Shown here piece by piece: positions 14,536 to 22,756 of a DNA stretch of 39,239 nucleotides (position 1 is the stretch's first letter; every line of letters begins with the position of its first letter). Source of the DNA: an uncultured Oscillospiraceae bacterium (lineage in GTDB: Bacteria > Bacillota > Clostridia > Oscillospirales > Oscillospiraceae). The stretch lies in NCBI GenBank assembly GCA_934572445.1, contig CAKTLD010000004.1, positions 1 to 39,239 of the forward strand. The letters run 5' to 3'. The notes under the pieces are model-generated. The model did no database searches and was not told the origin of the DNA. It saw nothing but the letters and a program-made list of their open reading frames with translations. Made by a program: the position numbers and the translations under genes.

Positions 14536-16815
14536 TTAGCCTGCGGGGCGATCCACCTTCATTACCCCGCTGATCTGGTGCAGCCGCCGCATCACGCCGC
14601 CGAGATGCTCAGCGTCGGAAACGTAGATGTTGAGATGGATGACGGCAAAGCCGTCGGTGGTCGTGGTGGCGTTGATGGACGCCACGCGCGTCTGCGTGCT
14701 CGAGAGCACGGCGGAAACGTCCAGCACGAGGTTGAGCCGGTCCTTGGCGTAGATGTCGAGTGCGGTCTGGTAGGATTCCTTTACGTCCTCGCCCCAGCTG
14801 ACACGGATCCAGCGGCCGTATTCCTCGGGCTTGCGCCGCTCGGGGGCGGCGTTGGGGCAGTCGCAGCGATGGACGGACACGCCGTAGCCGCGTGTGATAT
14901 AGCCGATGATGGCGTCGCCCGGCACGGGGGTGCAGCACTTGGAGAATTTGACAAGACAGTTCGACAGCCCCTCGACCACAATACCCTGCTCGCTCTTGAC
15001 GCGCTTGGGCACAGCAGGGCGCGTTGCGCCCGTGTTGTCCACGGGCACGGTGGCGGCGCGCTCGGCCTGGTGCTGCTTTTCCAGCTTTACGATCTCCTCG
15101 TGGATGCGGTTGACGGCCTTCTGCGCCGAGAAGCCGCCGTAGCCGATGGCGGCGTACATCTCGTCCATCGAGCCGAACGAGGTCTTTTTCAGAAGTGTTG
15201 CCTCGATGTCGGTGCCCAACACCTCGTTCATCGGGATGCCGAGGTGTTTGAGCTCGGCCTCGAACGACATGCGGCCGTTGATGATATTCTCCTCGCGGCG
15301 CTCCTTCTTGAACCACTGGCGGATCTTGCTGCGCGCCTCGCTCGACTGGGCGATCTTCAGCCAGTCGCGGCTGGGGCCGCGCGCGTTCTTCGCCGTCAGG
15401 ATCTCCACCACGTCGCCGTTTTTGAGCTGATAGTCCAGCGGCGCGATACGGCCGTTGACCTTTGCGCCCGTCATGCGGTTGCCGATGGCGGAGTGGATGG
15501 AATAGGCAAAGTCGATGGGTGTCGCGCCCGCTGGCAGATTCGTCACGTCGCCGCGCGGGGAGAAGACGAACACCTCGTCGGCAAACATATCGACCTTGAG
15601 CGAATGGACAAATTCCTCGGCGTCGGTATTTTCCTGGTTTTCCAGCAGCCGGCGCACCCATTCATAGTTGTGCTCATTGGCGCTGCCGGAGATGCCCTGC
15701 TTGTACTTCCAGTGCGCCGCCACGCCGTATTCGGCGATCTCGTGCATCTCCTGCGTGCGGATCTGCACCTCAAAGGGGATACCGTCCGCGCCGATGACGG
15801 TGGTGTGGAGCGACTGGTACATGTTCGGCTTGGGCGTGCCGATATAATCCTTGAAACGGCCCAGTACGGGACGGTAGAGGTCGTGGATGATGCCGAGCAC
15901 GTTGTAGCAGTCGGCCACCGTGTCCACGATCACGCGGAAGGCGAACAGGTCCAGCACCTCGTCCATCGTCTTGCTCTGGGCGTACATCTTGCGGTAGATG
16001 CTGTAGGGATGCTTCATGCGCCCGTATACGCGCTGATAAGGGATGCGCATTTCCTTCAGGCGCGATTCGATCTGCCCCTGCACGCGCACCATAAAGGACT
16101 CGTACTCCTCGTGCTTGGCCTCGAGCGAGCGGGTGATCTCGTCATAGCCCACGGGGTCAAGGTACTTGAGCGACAGGTCCTCGAGTTCCCATTTGATCTT
16201 CTGCATACCGAGACGGTGGGCGATGGGCGCGTAGATCTCCATCGTTTCAAGCGACTTCTGGCGCTGCTTTTCCGCCGTCTGGTATTCCATGGTGCGCATG
16301 TTGTGCGTGCGGTCGGCCAGCTTGATGAGAATGACGCGGATGTCCTTGGCCATGGCCATGAGCATCTTGCGCAGGTTTTCCATCTGCTCCTCTTCCTTGC
16401 TGGCATACTTCACGCGCGTCAGCTTGGAAACGCCCTCCACCAGGTCGGCGACGGCGGGGGTGAATTCCCGCGCGATTTCGTCGTAGGTCGCGTCGGTATC
16501 CTCGATGCAGTCGTGCAGGAGCGCGGCCTCAATGGATTCCGAGTCCAGGCGCAGCTCCTCGGCGATGATCTGCGCCACGGCCAGCGGATGCGTGACGAAC
16601 GGCGAGCCGTCCTTGCGCAGCTGGCCGTTGTGGTGCGCGTCGGCATAGGAAAAGGCCTTGTCGATCTGGGCAAAGTCCGCGCCGGGGTTGTAGTCGCGGA
16701 TGGTCTGCACCAGATGCTCATACTGGCGCAGCACGAGCTGCGCCTGCTCGCCGGTTTCTCTCACAGTGGTCACAGCCCCCTGCGCGGGATCCTTTTTATC
16801 CTGTTGTGGCGTCAT
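14536..16815 (-). CDS. relA: Bifunctional (p)ppGpp synthetase/hydrolase, Rel type
   Basis: A 759-residue long RelA/SpoT homologue that makes and degrades the alarmone (p)ppGpp on ribosomes sensing uncharged tRNA. The N-terminal HD hydrolase (about 50-200) keeps its motif: H76, H101-D102, E105-D106. The synthetase domain (about 250-375) has GRMKHPYSIYRK and RFKD (320-323); the RxKD form marks bifunctional enzymes rather than synthetase-only RelA. It is followed by the TGS domain (about 413-475), the helical region, the Cys motif KCCTPVPGD with HRCDCPN (about 626-654) and the ACT domain (about 685-759). ATG 16815 has AAAGGAGA 8 bases upstream, and it starts 14 bases after the recJ stop, so they share a transcript. 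apt, often between them, is absent. Confidence 0.97.
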   Translation of the reverse strand: MTPQQDKKDPAQGAVTTVRETGEQAQLVLRQYEHLVQTIRDYNPGADFAQIDKAFSYADAHHNGQLRKDGSPFVTHPLAVAQIIAEELRLDSESIEAALLHDCIEDTDATYDEIAREFTPAVADLVEGVSKLTRVKYASKEEEQMENLRKMLMAMAKDIRVILIKLADRTHNMRTMEYQTAEKQRQKSLETMEIYAPIAHRLGMQKIKWELEDLSLKYLDPVGYDEITRSLEAKHEEYESFMVRVQGQIESRLKEMRIPYQRVYGRMKHPYSIYRKMYAQSKTMDEVLDLFAFRVIVDTVADCYNVLGIIHDLYRPVLGRFKDYIGTPKPNMYQSLHTTVIGADGIPFEVQIRTQEMHEIAEYGVAAHWKYKQGISGSANEHNYEWVRRLLENQENTDAEEFVHSLKVDMFADEVFVFSPRGDVTNLPAGATPIDFAYSIHSAIGNRMTGAKVNGRIAPLDYQLKNGDVVEILTAKNARGPSRDWLKIAQSSEARSKIRQWFKKERREENIINGRMSFEAELKHLGIPMNEVLGTDIEATLLKKTSFGSMDEMYAAIGYGGFSAQKAVNRIHEEIVKLEKQHQAERAATVPVDNTGATRPAVPKRVKSEQGIVVEGLSNCLVKFSKCCTPVPGDAIIGYITRGYGVSVHRCDCPNAAPERRKPEEYGRWIRVSWGEDVKESYQTALDIYAKDRLNLVLDVSAVLSSTQTRVASINATTTTDGFAVIHLNIYVSDAEHLGGVMRRLHQISGVMKVDRPAG

Positions 16816-16829
16816 AACGATCGTCTCCT

Positions 16830-18902
16830 TTACGAAAGAAAGCCGTGCAGCGCGGAAAGATAAGGGCTGGAGTCCAACTCCACCTTCTTGCCGTCCGCCG
16901 TCAGGCGGAGCGTGAGCAGTGTCCCGTCGCGTTCGATGGTCAAGAGCCCGCGCTCGGCAAAGACCTGCAGGCACATCGCTGTGCGCAGAAACGTCTCCGC
17001 GCCGACCATGCCCGCGCTCAGCCGCCGCAGCAGCGGCAGCATCGGCTCGGTCACGCCGCTCTGTCCCACCTCGCGCTCCAGGATGCGCCAGGCGCGCACA
17101 AACTGGTCGCGCGAGGGCAGTGCGCGCGCCGCGTCCCGCGGCGAAAGCGTACCGCCGCTCAGGAGCTCGTGGCAGAGCGACAGCGCCTCATTCTCGCGTC
17201 CGCTGGGGTCGAGCGAGGGACGCAGGTCGATGAGCTGAAGCTGGATGGAGCGCTGGGAGCGGAATTCATTTACCTGTAAATAGAACGCCGCGTCCACGCG
17301 CATCCCCGCGCTTACGCCGCACTCGTCGCTCGTGGTGGAGAAAAAGATGCCGTCAAAGCTCACGCGGCTTTTTTGCAGCCGGAGCTTGAGGTGCCGGTTC
17401 TGCCCTACGCTCTGCAGGCTCTCGAGCGTTGCGCCGCGCAGGCAGAACACGGGGCGGTTATTGCCCGCGCCGTAAGGCTCGAGCAGCGCGAGCGACTCGA
17501 CCTCCGAAAGTGACACGAGCGCGGGGCGCGTCAGATCCACGTCGATCTCCAGCGAGGAGACAGGCGCGCTTTCGCCCGTGTGGGCGCGCACATACTGATT
17601 CATCCGCGTGCGGAAGGCGGGAATGTTGCGCTCTTCGATCGTGAAGCCCGCGGCCAGCTCATGCCCGCCGAAGCTGACGAGCAGGTCCGAGCACGCCTCG
17701 AGCGCGTTGAAGAGGTTGAAGCCGCCGTAGCTGCGGCAGGAGCCCTTGCCGGATCCGCCGGAGAGATGGATCATAAAGCTCGGGCAGGAGAATTTTTCGC
17801 TGAGGCGCGAGGCCACGATGCCAACGACACCCTGATGCCAGTCCTCGCTGGACAAAACGAGCGCGCTGCGCTCGCTCTCGGGCAGGCCCTCCATCTGCTC
17901 GATGGCGCGGCGGAAGATGTCCTGCTCCACGCTCTGCCGCTCGCGGTTGAGTTCACAGAGCTCGCGCGCGAGCTTTTCCGCGCGCGCGGGGTCGTCGGTC
18001 AGGAGCAATTCGGCTGCCAGCTCGGCGCGGCCCATGCGGCCCGCGGCGTTGATGCGCGGCGCCAGCACAAAGCCGATCTGGATAGAGGATATGGGGCGCG
18101 ACGCGAGCCCCGCTTCGCGCAGCAGCGCGTGCAGACCCGTAAAGTCGCTGCGGTCGATGCTCTCCAGACCGCACTGTACGATGGTGCGGTTCTCGCCCTC
18201 CATGCGCATCACGTCGGCAATGGTGCCGATGGCTGCCAGCGTGCAGTAGCGCGCGAACAGCGCGTCCTCGCGCCCCTCGCCGAGGGCCAGAACGAGCTTG
18301 AGCGCCACGCCCACGCCCGCCAGATGCTTAAAGGGATACGGACAGTCCGGCCGGTGGGGGTCGACCACGGCGGCGGCCTGCGGCAGCTGCTCTTTACATT
18401 CGTGATGGTCGGTAATCACAAGGTCCACGCCGAGGGACTTGGCGTAGGCCGTCTCCTCCACGCCCGTGATGCCGCAGTCCACCGTGACGATCAGCGTCAC
18501 GCCGGACTCGCTCAGCGCGCGGATGGCGTCGCAGCCGAGCCCGTAGCCCTCCTCGATGCGGCGGGGAATGTGCATGGTCACCTCGGCTCCGCGCGAGCGC
18601 AGGTAATCGGTGAGCAGGCACGTCGAGGTGATGCCGTCCACATCATAGTCGCCGAACACCGCGAGCTTTTCGCCGCGGTCAAAGGCCGCGCTGATCCGCG
18701 CGACGGCCTTGTCCATATCCTTCATCAGAAACGGGGAGTAGGGAAGGGTGTGCTCATGCTCCAGCGTCTCGGCCGCCTGCTCAGGCGTCTGCACGCCGCG
18801 CGAGACCAGCACCGACGAGACGAGATAAGGGTAGCCCGCATCCATCAGCGCCTCCACGGCGTGCTCCGGCGCGGCGGGGAGACACCAGCGCTCGTACTTC
18901 AC
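16830..18902 (-). CDS. recJ: Single-stranded-DNA-specific exonuclease RecJ
   Basis: A 690-residue 5'-3' ssDNA exonuclease of the DHH/DHHA1 family used in recombination and mismatch or base-excision repair. Motifs: FGDYDVDG (about 83-90) and ITDHHE (about 163-168) carry the Mn2+ ligands; then APRINAAGRMG, SCRSYGGFNLF, GGHELAAG and an OB-fold region, with an extra C-terminal helical domain. Start choice: a GTG at 18902 with AGAAGGTGAG 8-9 bases upstream gives the usual MKYERW beginning; an in-frame ATG at 18932 has a ribosome site that is too close (GAGG four bases away). A sigma-A promoter lies at 18962-18990. First gene of the recJ-relA operon. Confidence 0.93.
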   Translation of the reverse strand: MKYERWCLPAAPEHAVEALMDAGYPYLVSSVLVSRGVQTPEQAAETLEHEHTLPYSPFLMKDMDKAVARISAAFDRGEKLAVFGDYDVDGITSTCLLTDYLRSRGAEVTMHIPRRIEEGYGLGCDAIRALSESGVTLIVTVDCGITGVEETAYAKSLGVDLVITDHHECKEQLPQAAAVVDPHRPDCPYPFKHLAGVGVALKLVLALGEGREDALFARYCTLAAIGTIADVMRMEGENRTIVQCGLESIDRSDFTGLHALLREAGLASRPISSIQIGFVLAPRINAAGRMGRAELAAELLLTDDPARAEKLARELCELNRERQSVEQDIFRRAIEQMEGLPESERSALVLSSEDWHQGVVGIVASRLSEKFSCPSFMIHLSGGSGKGSCRSYGGFNLFNALEACSDLLVSFGGHELAAGFTIEERNIPAFRTRMNQYVRAHTGESAPVSSLEIDVDLTRPALVSLSEVESLALLEPYGAGNNRPVFCLRGATLESLQSVGQNRHLKLRLQKSRVSFDGIFFSTTSDECGVSAGMRVDAAFYLQVNEFRSQRSIQLQLIDLRPSLDPSGRENEALSLCHELLSGGTLSPRDAARALPSRDQFVRAWRILEREVGQSGVTEPMLPLLRRLSAGMVGAETFLRTAMCLQVFAERGLLTIERDGTLLTLRLTADGKKVELDSSPYLSALHGFLS

Positions 18903-18961
18903 GGACCACTCACCTTCTTTCCGGTAAGGCATACTACCTCAGTCTATTATTTCAATCTACT

Positions 18962-18990
18962 ATTCTAACAAAGCCGAGAGGAAACGTAAA
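18962..18990 (-). promoter_or_regulatory. Sigma-A promoter of recJ-relA
   Basis: Minus-strand TTTACG (18985-18990), 17-bp spacer, TAGAAT (18962-18967). It is back to back with the plus-strand promoter of the SLH gene; only 8 bp separate the two -35 boxes. Confidence 0.6.
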
Positions 18991-18998
18991 GAGGAAAT

Positions 18999-19028
18999 TT
19001 GACGCGAAGCGCCCCTTTGTGCTACAAT
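18999..19028 (+). promoter_or_regulatory. Sigma-A promoter of the SLH protein gene
   Basis: TTGACG (18999-19004), 18-bp spacer, TACAAT (19023-19028) with a TGC extension directly upstream of the -10 box. Confidence 0.7.
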
Positions 19029-19064
19029 GTGCGCAAAGATCCGCTGAAAGAGGGGAAATAACGA

Positions 19065-20231
19065 ATGAAACACTGGATGACGCGCCTGACAGCGCTGCTG
19101 CTGGCCCTGATGATGACGACCACGCTCGTTTCCGCCGCGGCCGTTTCAGGCTATTCCGACGTCCCGGACCGCCACTGGGCGGCGCAGAGCATCCGCCGCT
19201 GCGGGGAGTACGGACTTCTGAAGGGCGTGGGCGGCGGCAGATTCGGCCTCGGCCAGCAGATGACGCGCGCGGCCTATGCCGCCGCGCTCTGCCGCCTGAT
19301 GGGCTGGCAGATGCTTACCCCTGCCAGGGGCAGCTTTGATGACAACCAGAATACCGCCAAATGGTACTACAGCGCCATAGAGACCGCGGCGGCCCACGAC
19401 GTGTTTTCCGGCCACAGCAAGCTCTGCCGCCCGGAGGACGCCGTCACGCGCGAGGAGATGGCGGCCATGACCGTGCGTGCGCTGGGCTACGGCGTGCTCG
19501 CGGGCATCCTTGCCGATGCGGACGCGCAGCCGGTGCAGAGCAATACAACGGGCTTTGCGGGTCTGACGGCGAGCATTGGGAAAAACTGCCCCTTTGCCGA
19601 CTGCACGACCAACCGCGGCTACATTGCCCTGGCCTACCGCATGGGCATCGTGACGGGTGTGAACAGCCGCAACTTTGATCCCAGGGCCACCGCCACGCGC
19701 GAGCAGGCGGCGGCAGTGCTGCTGCGCGCTTATGACCGGCTGCATGCGGGCGTGAGCGTCAGGGATGCGCACTGGGTCGTGACCGAGGGCGAGCCGGGCG
19801 TGCTCGACGTGCCGGAGGCGGACTGCGTTTTCGCCGCGGCGAATGTCGCGCGCAAGGGCGCACAGTCCGTCAGTCCGTGCGCCGCGATCGAGGAGGTCTA
19901 CGCCGCGGCGGTGCTTGCGGGCAAGGGCGGCAGCGTACTGCTGAGCGCGGAGCCGCTGGCGCAGAAGGTGAACGGTAAGGGCGTGGTGATCGAGGAGACC
20001 GTCGCGCTCAAAGATGGGCAGTTCGAGCAGCTGCTTGCCGACACGAAAAATACCAGTTTCCACCGCTCCACGCAGTACGAAAGCTCGTATCTCTATCATA
20101 AGAGCAGCGGCACGACGCTGTGCGTGTGGTACGAGAGCGAGGGCGACCTTGCGCTCAAGACGACGCTGTGCAGGATGCTGGGCGTGAAAACGGTCTATAT
20201 TCTGCGCGAAAGCACTTCCGCCGGCAGATAG
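19065..20231 (+). CDS. Exported protein with three S-layer homology domains
   Basis: A 388-residue secreted protein. Residues 1-25 form a signal peptide (basic start, hydrophobic core, cleavage near SAAA). Three SLH repeats follow at about 29-81 (YSDVPDRHWAAQSI), 89-143 (FDDNQNTAKWYYSAI) and 175-227 (FADCTTNRGYIALAYRMGIVTGV). Such domains bind pyruvylated secondary wall polymers and anchor proteins to the cell surface. The C-terminal 160 residues match nothing I recognise and show no catalytic motif; they may be a small ligand-binding or structural domain. AGAGGGG precedes the ATG. It is monocistronic, with its own promoter and a shared downstream terminator. Confidence 0.88.
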   Translation: MKHWMTRLTALLLALMMTTTLVSAAAVSGYSDVPDRHWAAQSIRRCGEYGLLKGVGGGRFGLGQQMTRAAYAAALCRLMGWQMLTPARGSFDDNQNTAKWYYSAIETAAAHDVFSGHSKLCRPEDAVTREEMAAMTVRALGYGVLAGILADADAQPVQSNTTGFAGLTASIGKNCPFADCTTNRGYIALAYRMGIVTGVNSRNFDPRATATREQAAAVLLRAYDRLHAGVSVRDAHWVVTEGEPGVLDVPEADCVFAAANVARKGAQSVSPCAAIEEVYAAAVLAGKGGSVLLSAEPLAQKVNGKGVVIEETVALKDGQFEQLLADTKNTSFHRSTQYESSYLYHKSSGTTLCVWYESEGDLALKTTLCRMLGVKTVYILRESTSAGR

Positions 20232-20247
20232 GGAAAGCGAAAAAATG

Positions 20248-20283
20248 CAGAGGGATATCTCCCGTATGGGAGATATCCCTCTG
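20248..20283. terminator. Bidirectional terminator between convergent genes
   Basis: A perfect 16-bp stem (20248-20263 with 20268-20283) with GTAT loop. On the minus strand a T6 run follows three bases later, serving the DUF975 gene; on the plus strand TTTT follows after AAC, serving the SLH gene. Confidence 0.85.
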
Positions 20284-20298
20284 AACTTTTGAAGAGAC

Positions 20299-21081
20299 TC
20301 AGCTTTCGCTGCTCCAGTCACTTTCCGGCAGGCTGGGCTGCTCGGGCTCCGCCGTGGCGCGCAGATAAAACCCGCAGACCGAAAGCTCCATATACGGTGT
20401 CAGATAGAGCTGCGTCAGGAAGAGCAGCACGCTCAGCAGCAGCGAGCCGAGCATAATGCCGGGGAAGCTGTCCGGCAGAAGCGCGGCGATCAGCAGCTCG
20501 TAGACCAGCACGACCGCGAACACCAGCAGATACCAGCCGATGAAGCTGAGCTGGAGCACGAACAGCTGCCACTTGTAGCCATAGGTCTGCCGCTTGCTGA
20601 GATTCAGCGCTTCCATCACGCCAAGCTCCGGATTTTGGCACAGATTCATCATGGCAAAGGCATAACGGTAGGAGGCGATGATGCCCGGGATGACGAACAG
20701 CATCGACCACAGGAAGATGAAAAAGCCCTGCACGATGGCCAGCAGGATCACCTTGCCCGCGAACGAGAAAGCGTCGAACAGACTCGCATACGGCATGTGC
20801 TCGCGGCGGTGGAGACCGAGGCAGTAGCAGGTGTAGCCCGTGTTCAGCACCAGCGAAACGAGCGAGACGAGGATGCTGACAAAGACCAGAATAAGGCCCA
20901 GCGGGCCAAAGGAAAAGTCGGTAAAGCCGCCCGAGACATAGTCTACCGCGGATCCGATCAGGCTCAGCGCGATGGAAATGCCGCTCAGCAGCAGCGTCAT
21001 TTTGATGGGGCTGACCGAGCCGGTGCGGATCAGCCCGCGGGCCTCGGCCTTGATCTCTGTGCGGTCAAGCTGAATAGGCAT
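20299..21081 (-). CDS. DUF975 family integral membrane protein
   Basis: A 260-residue multi-pass membrane protein. The short N-terminal segment with EIKAEARGLIR is the hallmark I use for DUF975. It is followed by about six hydrophobic helices, and the motif VIPGIIASYRYAFAMMNLCQNP before KRQTYGYKWQLFVLQLSFIGW is also typical. No biochemical role is established for the family. The open frame extends 76 codons upstream, but ATG 21081 has AAAGGAG 8 bases ahead and a promoter further upstream. Monocistronic, divergent from the rnf operon and convergent with the SLH gene. The family call is good; function is unknown. Confidence 0.85.
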   Translation of the reverse strand: MPIQLDRTEIKAEARGLIRTGSVSPIKMTLLLSGISIALSLIGSAVDYVSGGFTDFSFGPLGLILVFVSILVSLVSLVLNTGYTCYCLGLHRREHMPYASLFDAFSFAGKVILLAIVQGFFIFLWSMLFVIPGIIASYRYAFAMMNLCQNPELGVMEALNLSKRQTYGYKWQLFVLQLSFIGWYLLVFAVVLVYELLIAALLPDSFPGIMLGSLLLSVLLFLTQLYLTPYMELSVCGFYLRATAEPEQPSLPESDWSSES

Positions 21082-21144
21082 GGAAAACGCTCCTTTCGGT
21101 TCCGCCCGCGCGGGACGGGGCGCAAAAACGAAGATTCTGGCATC

Positions 21145-21173
21145 AGTATACCATTTGCCCATTGACACGTCAA
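21145..21173 (-). promoter_or_regulatory. Sigma-A promoter of the DUF975 gene
   Basis: Minus-strand TTGACG (21168-21173), 17-bp spacer, TATACT (21145-21150). The 304 bases between this gene and rnfC hold two divergent promoters and otherwise no gene. Confidence 0.78.
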
Positions 21174-21296
21174 GCCGCGCGCGCCCTGCGGGCGGGGGCA
21201 GATAACAAAGTATGCACCTTTTCGACGCTTTTGCCACAAAATATGGTGGAAAATGCCAAAACGAGCAGAAAAATATCCATAGAGCAGAATATTTTC

Positions 21297-21325
21297 TGGA
21301 CATCGTCATAGAAAAGATGTATAAT
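21297..21325 (+). promoter_or_regulatory. Sigma-A promoter of the rnf operon
   Basis: TGGACA (21297-21302), 17-bp spacer, perfect TATAAT (21320-21325). Predicted start near 21332. Confidence 0.8.
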
Positions 21326-21338
21326 CGATCCGATTATG

Positions 21339-21358
21339 GAGCAGTACCCCTACTGCTC
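21339..21358 (+). promoter_or_regulatory. Hairpin at the 5' end of the rnf mRNA
   Basis: An 8-bp perfect stem (GAGCAGTA with TACTGCTC) closes a CCCC loop a few bases after the predicted transcription start. It could protect the 5' end of the long message. The same GAGCAG word also occurs at 21263 and 21282, upstream of the promoter. Confidence 0.5.
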
Positions 21359-21385
21359 TGGCAGTATAAAGATGAGGTGAAGACT

Positions 21386-22753
21386 ATGGCACAGGCTTTC
21401 TTTGGCGGCGTTCATCCCAATGACATGAAGGCTGCCACCAATGAAAAGGCCATCGAGCAGCTTGCTGCACCCGCTCAGGTGGTCATTCCCATGTCGATGC
21501 ACTTCGGCGCACCCTGCACCCCGACGGTCTCCAAGGGCGACTATGTCAAGCTCGGACAGAAGATCGGCGAATTCAAGGGCCTCGGCGCTCCCGTTCACGC
21601 CAGCGTTTCCGGTACGGTCGCTGCGGTGGAGCCCCGTCCCTATTCCATGGGCGGCAAGGTCATGTCCGTCGTCATCGACAACGACTTCAAGGACGAGCTG
21701 AGCGAAGAGGTGAAGGCCCCCGCCGACCCTGACGCGCTGAGCGTGGACGAGATGGTCGAGATGGTCAAGCAGGCCGGTATCGTCGGCATGGGTGGTGCGA
21801 CGTTCCCGACCCACACCAAGATCGCGAGCGGCATCGGCAAGGTCGATACCGTCATCATCAACGGCGCGGAGTGCGAGCCCTACATCACCGGCGACCACCG
21901 CGCGATGCTCGAGCGTCCCGAGCAGATCATCGGCGGCTGCTGCTACCTCGCCAGGATGTTCGGCGTGGACAAGGTCGTCATCGGCGTGGAGGACAACAAG
22001 AAAAACGGCATTGACATGCTGAACAAGGTCATTGCCGAGCAGAAGGCCCCCGTCGTGGTCGAATCGCTGCGCTGCCGTTATCCGCAGGGCGGTGAAAAGC
22101 AGCTCTGTCAGGCCATCACCGGCAAGCAGGTGCCTCCCGGCGGACTGCCCGCCAGCATCGGCTGCGCCGTGTTCAACATCAACACCACCATCGCCATCTA
22201 CCATGCCATCAAAGAGGGCATGCCCGTGGTGCGCAAGGTCGTTACCGTTTCCGGCAGCGGCGTGGTGGAGCCGAAGAATCTCGAGTGCCCGATCGGCACG
22301 CCGGTGTCCCTGTTGTTTGACGCCTGCGGCGGCCTGAAGGACGAGACGTTCAAGCTCATCGCCGGCGGCCCGATGATGGGCATGGCCCAGGCCTCCGCCG
22401 ACTTCCCTGTGGCCAAGGGCACGGGCGCGGTGCTGGCCTTTGCCGCCGACGAGAACAAGGTCTCCGACAATCCGACCTGCATCCGCTGCGGCCGCTGTGT
22501 TGAAGCCTGCCCCATGCACCTTGAGCCGCTCTACCTCTATATGTATGAGCAGAAGAACATGGTCGAGGAGCTTGAGGCTGCGCACGTCATGGACTGCATC
22601 GAGTGCGGCGCCTGCTCCTATATCTGCCCGGGCAGACTGCACCTGACCCATGCGTTCAAGGCCGGCAAGCAGAAGGTCAAGGACGCTGCCGCCAAGGCCA
22701 AGGCCGCGGCGGAGGCTGCCAAGGCGGCCGAAGAAGCAAAGAAGGAGGCATAA
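21386..22753 (+). CDS. rnfC: Rnf complex subunit RnfC (NADH-binding, Fe-S)
   Basis: The 455-residue peripheral subunit of the ion-pumping ferredoxin:NAD+ oxidoreductase, homologous to the NuoF/51-kDa subunit, where electrons reach NAD+. Visible are the nucleotide/FMN-binding segment GIVGMGGATFPTHTK (131-145), NGAECEPYITGDHR and two [4Fe-4S] motifs: C365, C368, C371, C375 and C404, C407, C410, C414. The last 25 residues are an Ala/Lys helix (about 430-455) nearly the same as the tail of RnfB. GAGGTGA precedes ATG 21386; the frame is open far upstream but without a ribosome site. First gene of rnfCDGEAB. Confidence 0.97.
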   Translation: MAQAFFGGVHPNDMKAATNEKAIEQLAAPAQVVIPMSMHFGAPCTPTVSKGDYVKLGQKIGEFKGLGAPVHASVSGTVAAVEPRPYSMGGKVMSVVIDNDFKDELSEEVKAPADPDALSVDEMVEMVKQAGIVGMGGATFPTHTKIASGIGKVDTVIINGAECEPYITGDHRAMLERPEQIIGGCCYLARMFGVDKVVIGVEDNKKNGIDMLNKVIAEQKAPVVVESLRCRYPQGGEKQLCQAITGKQVPPGGLPASIGCAVFNINTTIAIYHAIKEGMPVVRKVVTVSGSGVVEPKNLECPIGTPVSLLFDACGGLKDETFKLIAGGPMMGMAQASADFPVAKGTGAVLAFAADENKVSDNPTCIRCGRCVEACPMHLEPLYLYMYEQKNMVEELEAAHVMDCIECGACSYICPGRLHLTHAFKAGKQKVKDAAAKAKAAAEAAKAAEEAKKEA

Positions 22754-22756
22754 GGC

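Noticed and set aside
14371..16863. An 830-codon plus-strand open frame opposite relA
   Set aside because: The minus strand encodes a full Rel protein with HD, synthetase, TGS and ACT domains; the plus-strand translation is a His/Val/Gly-rich shadow.
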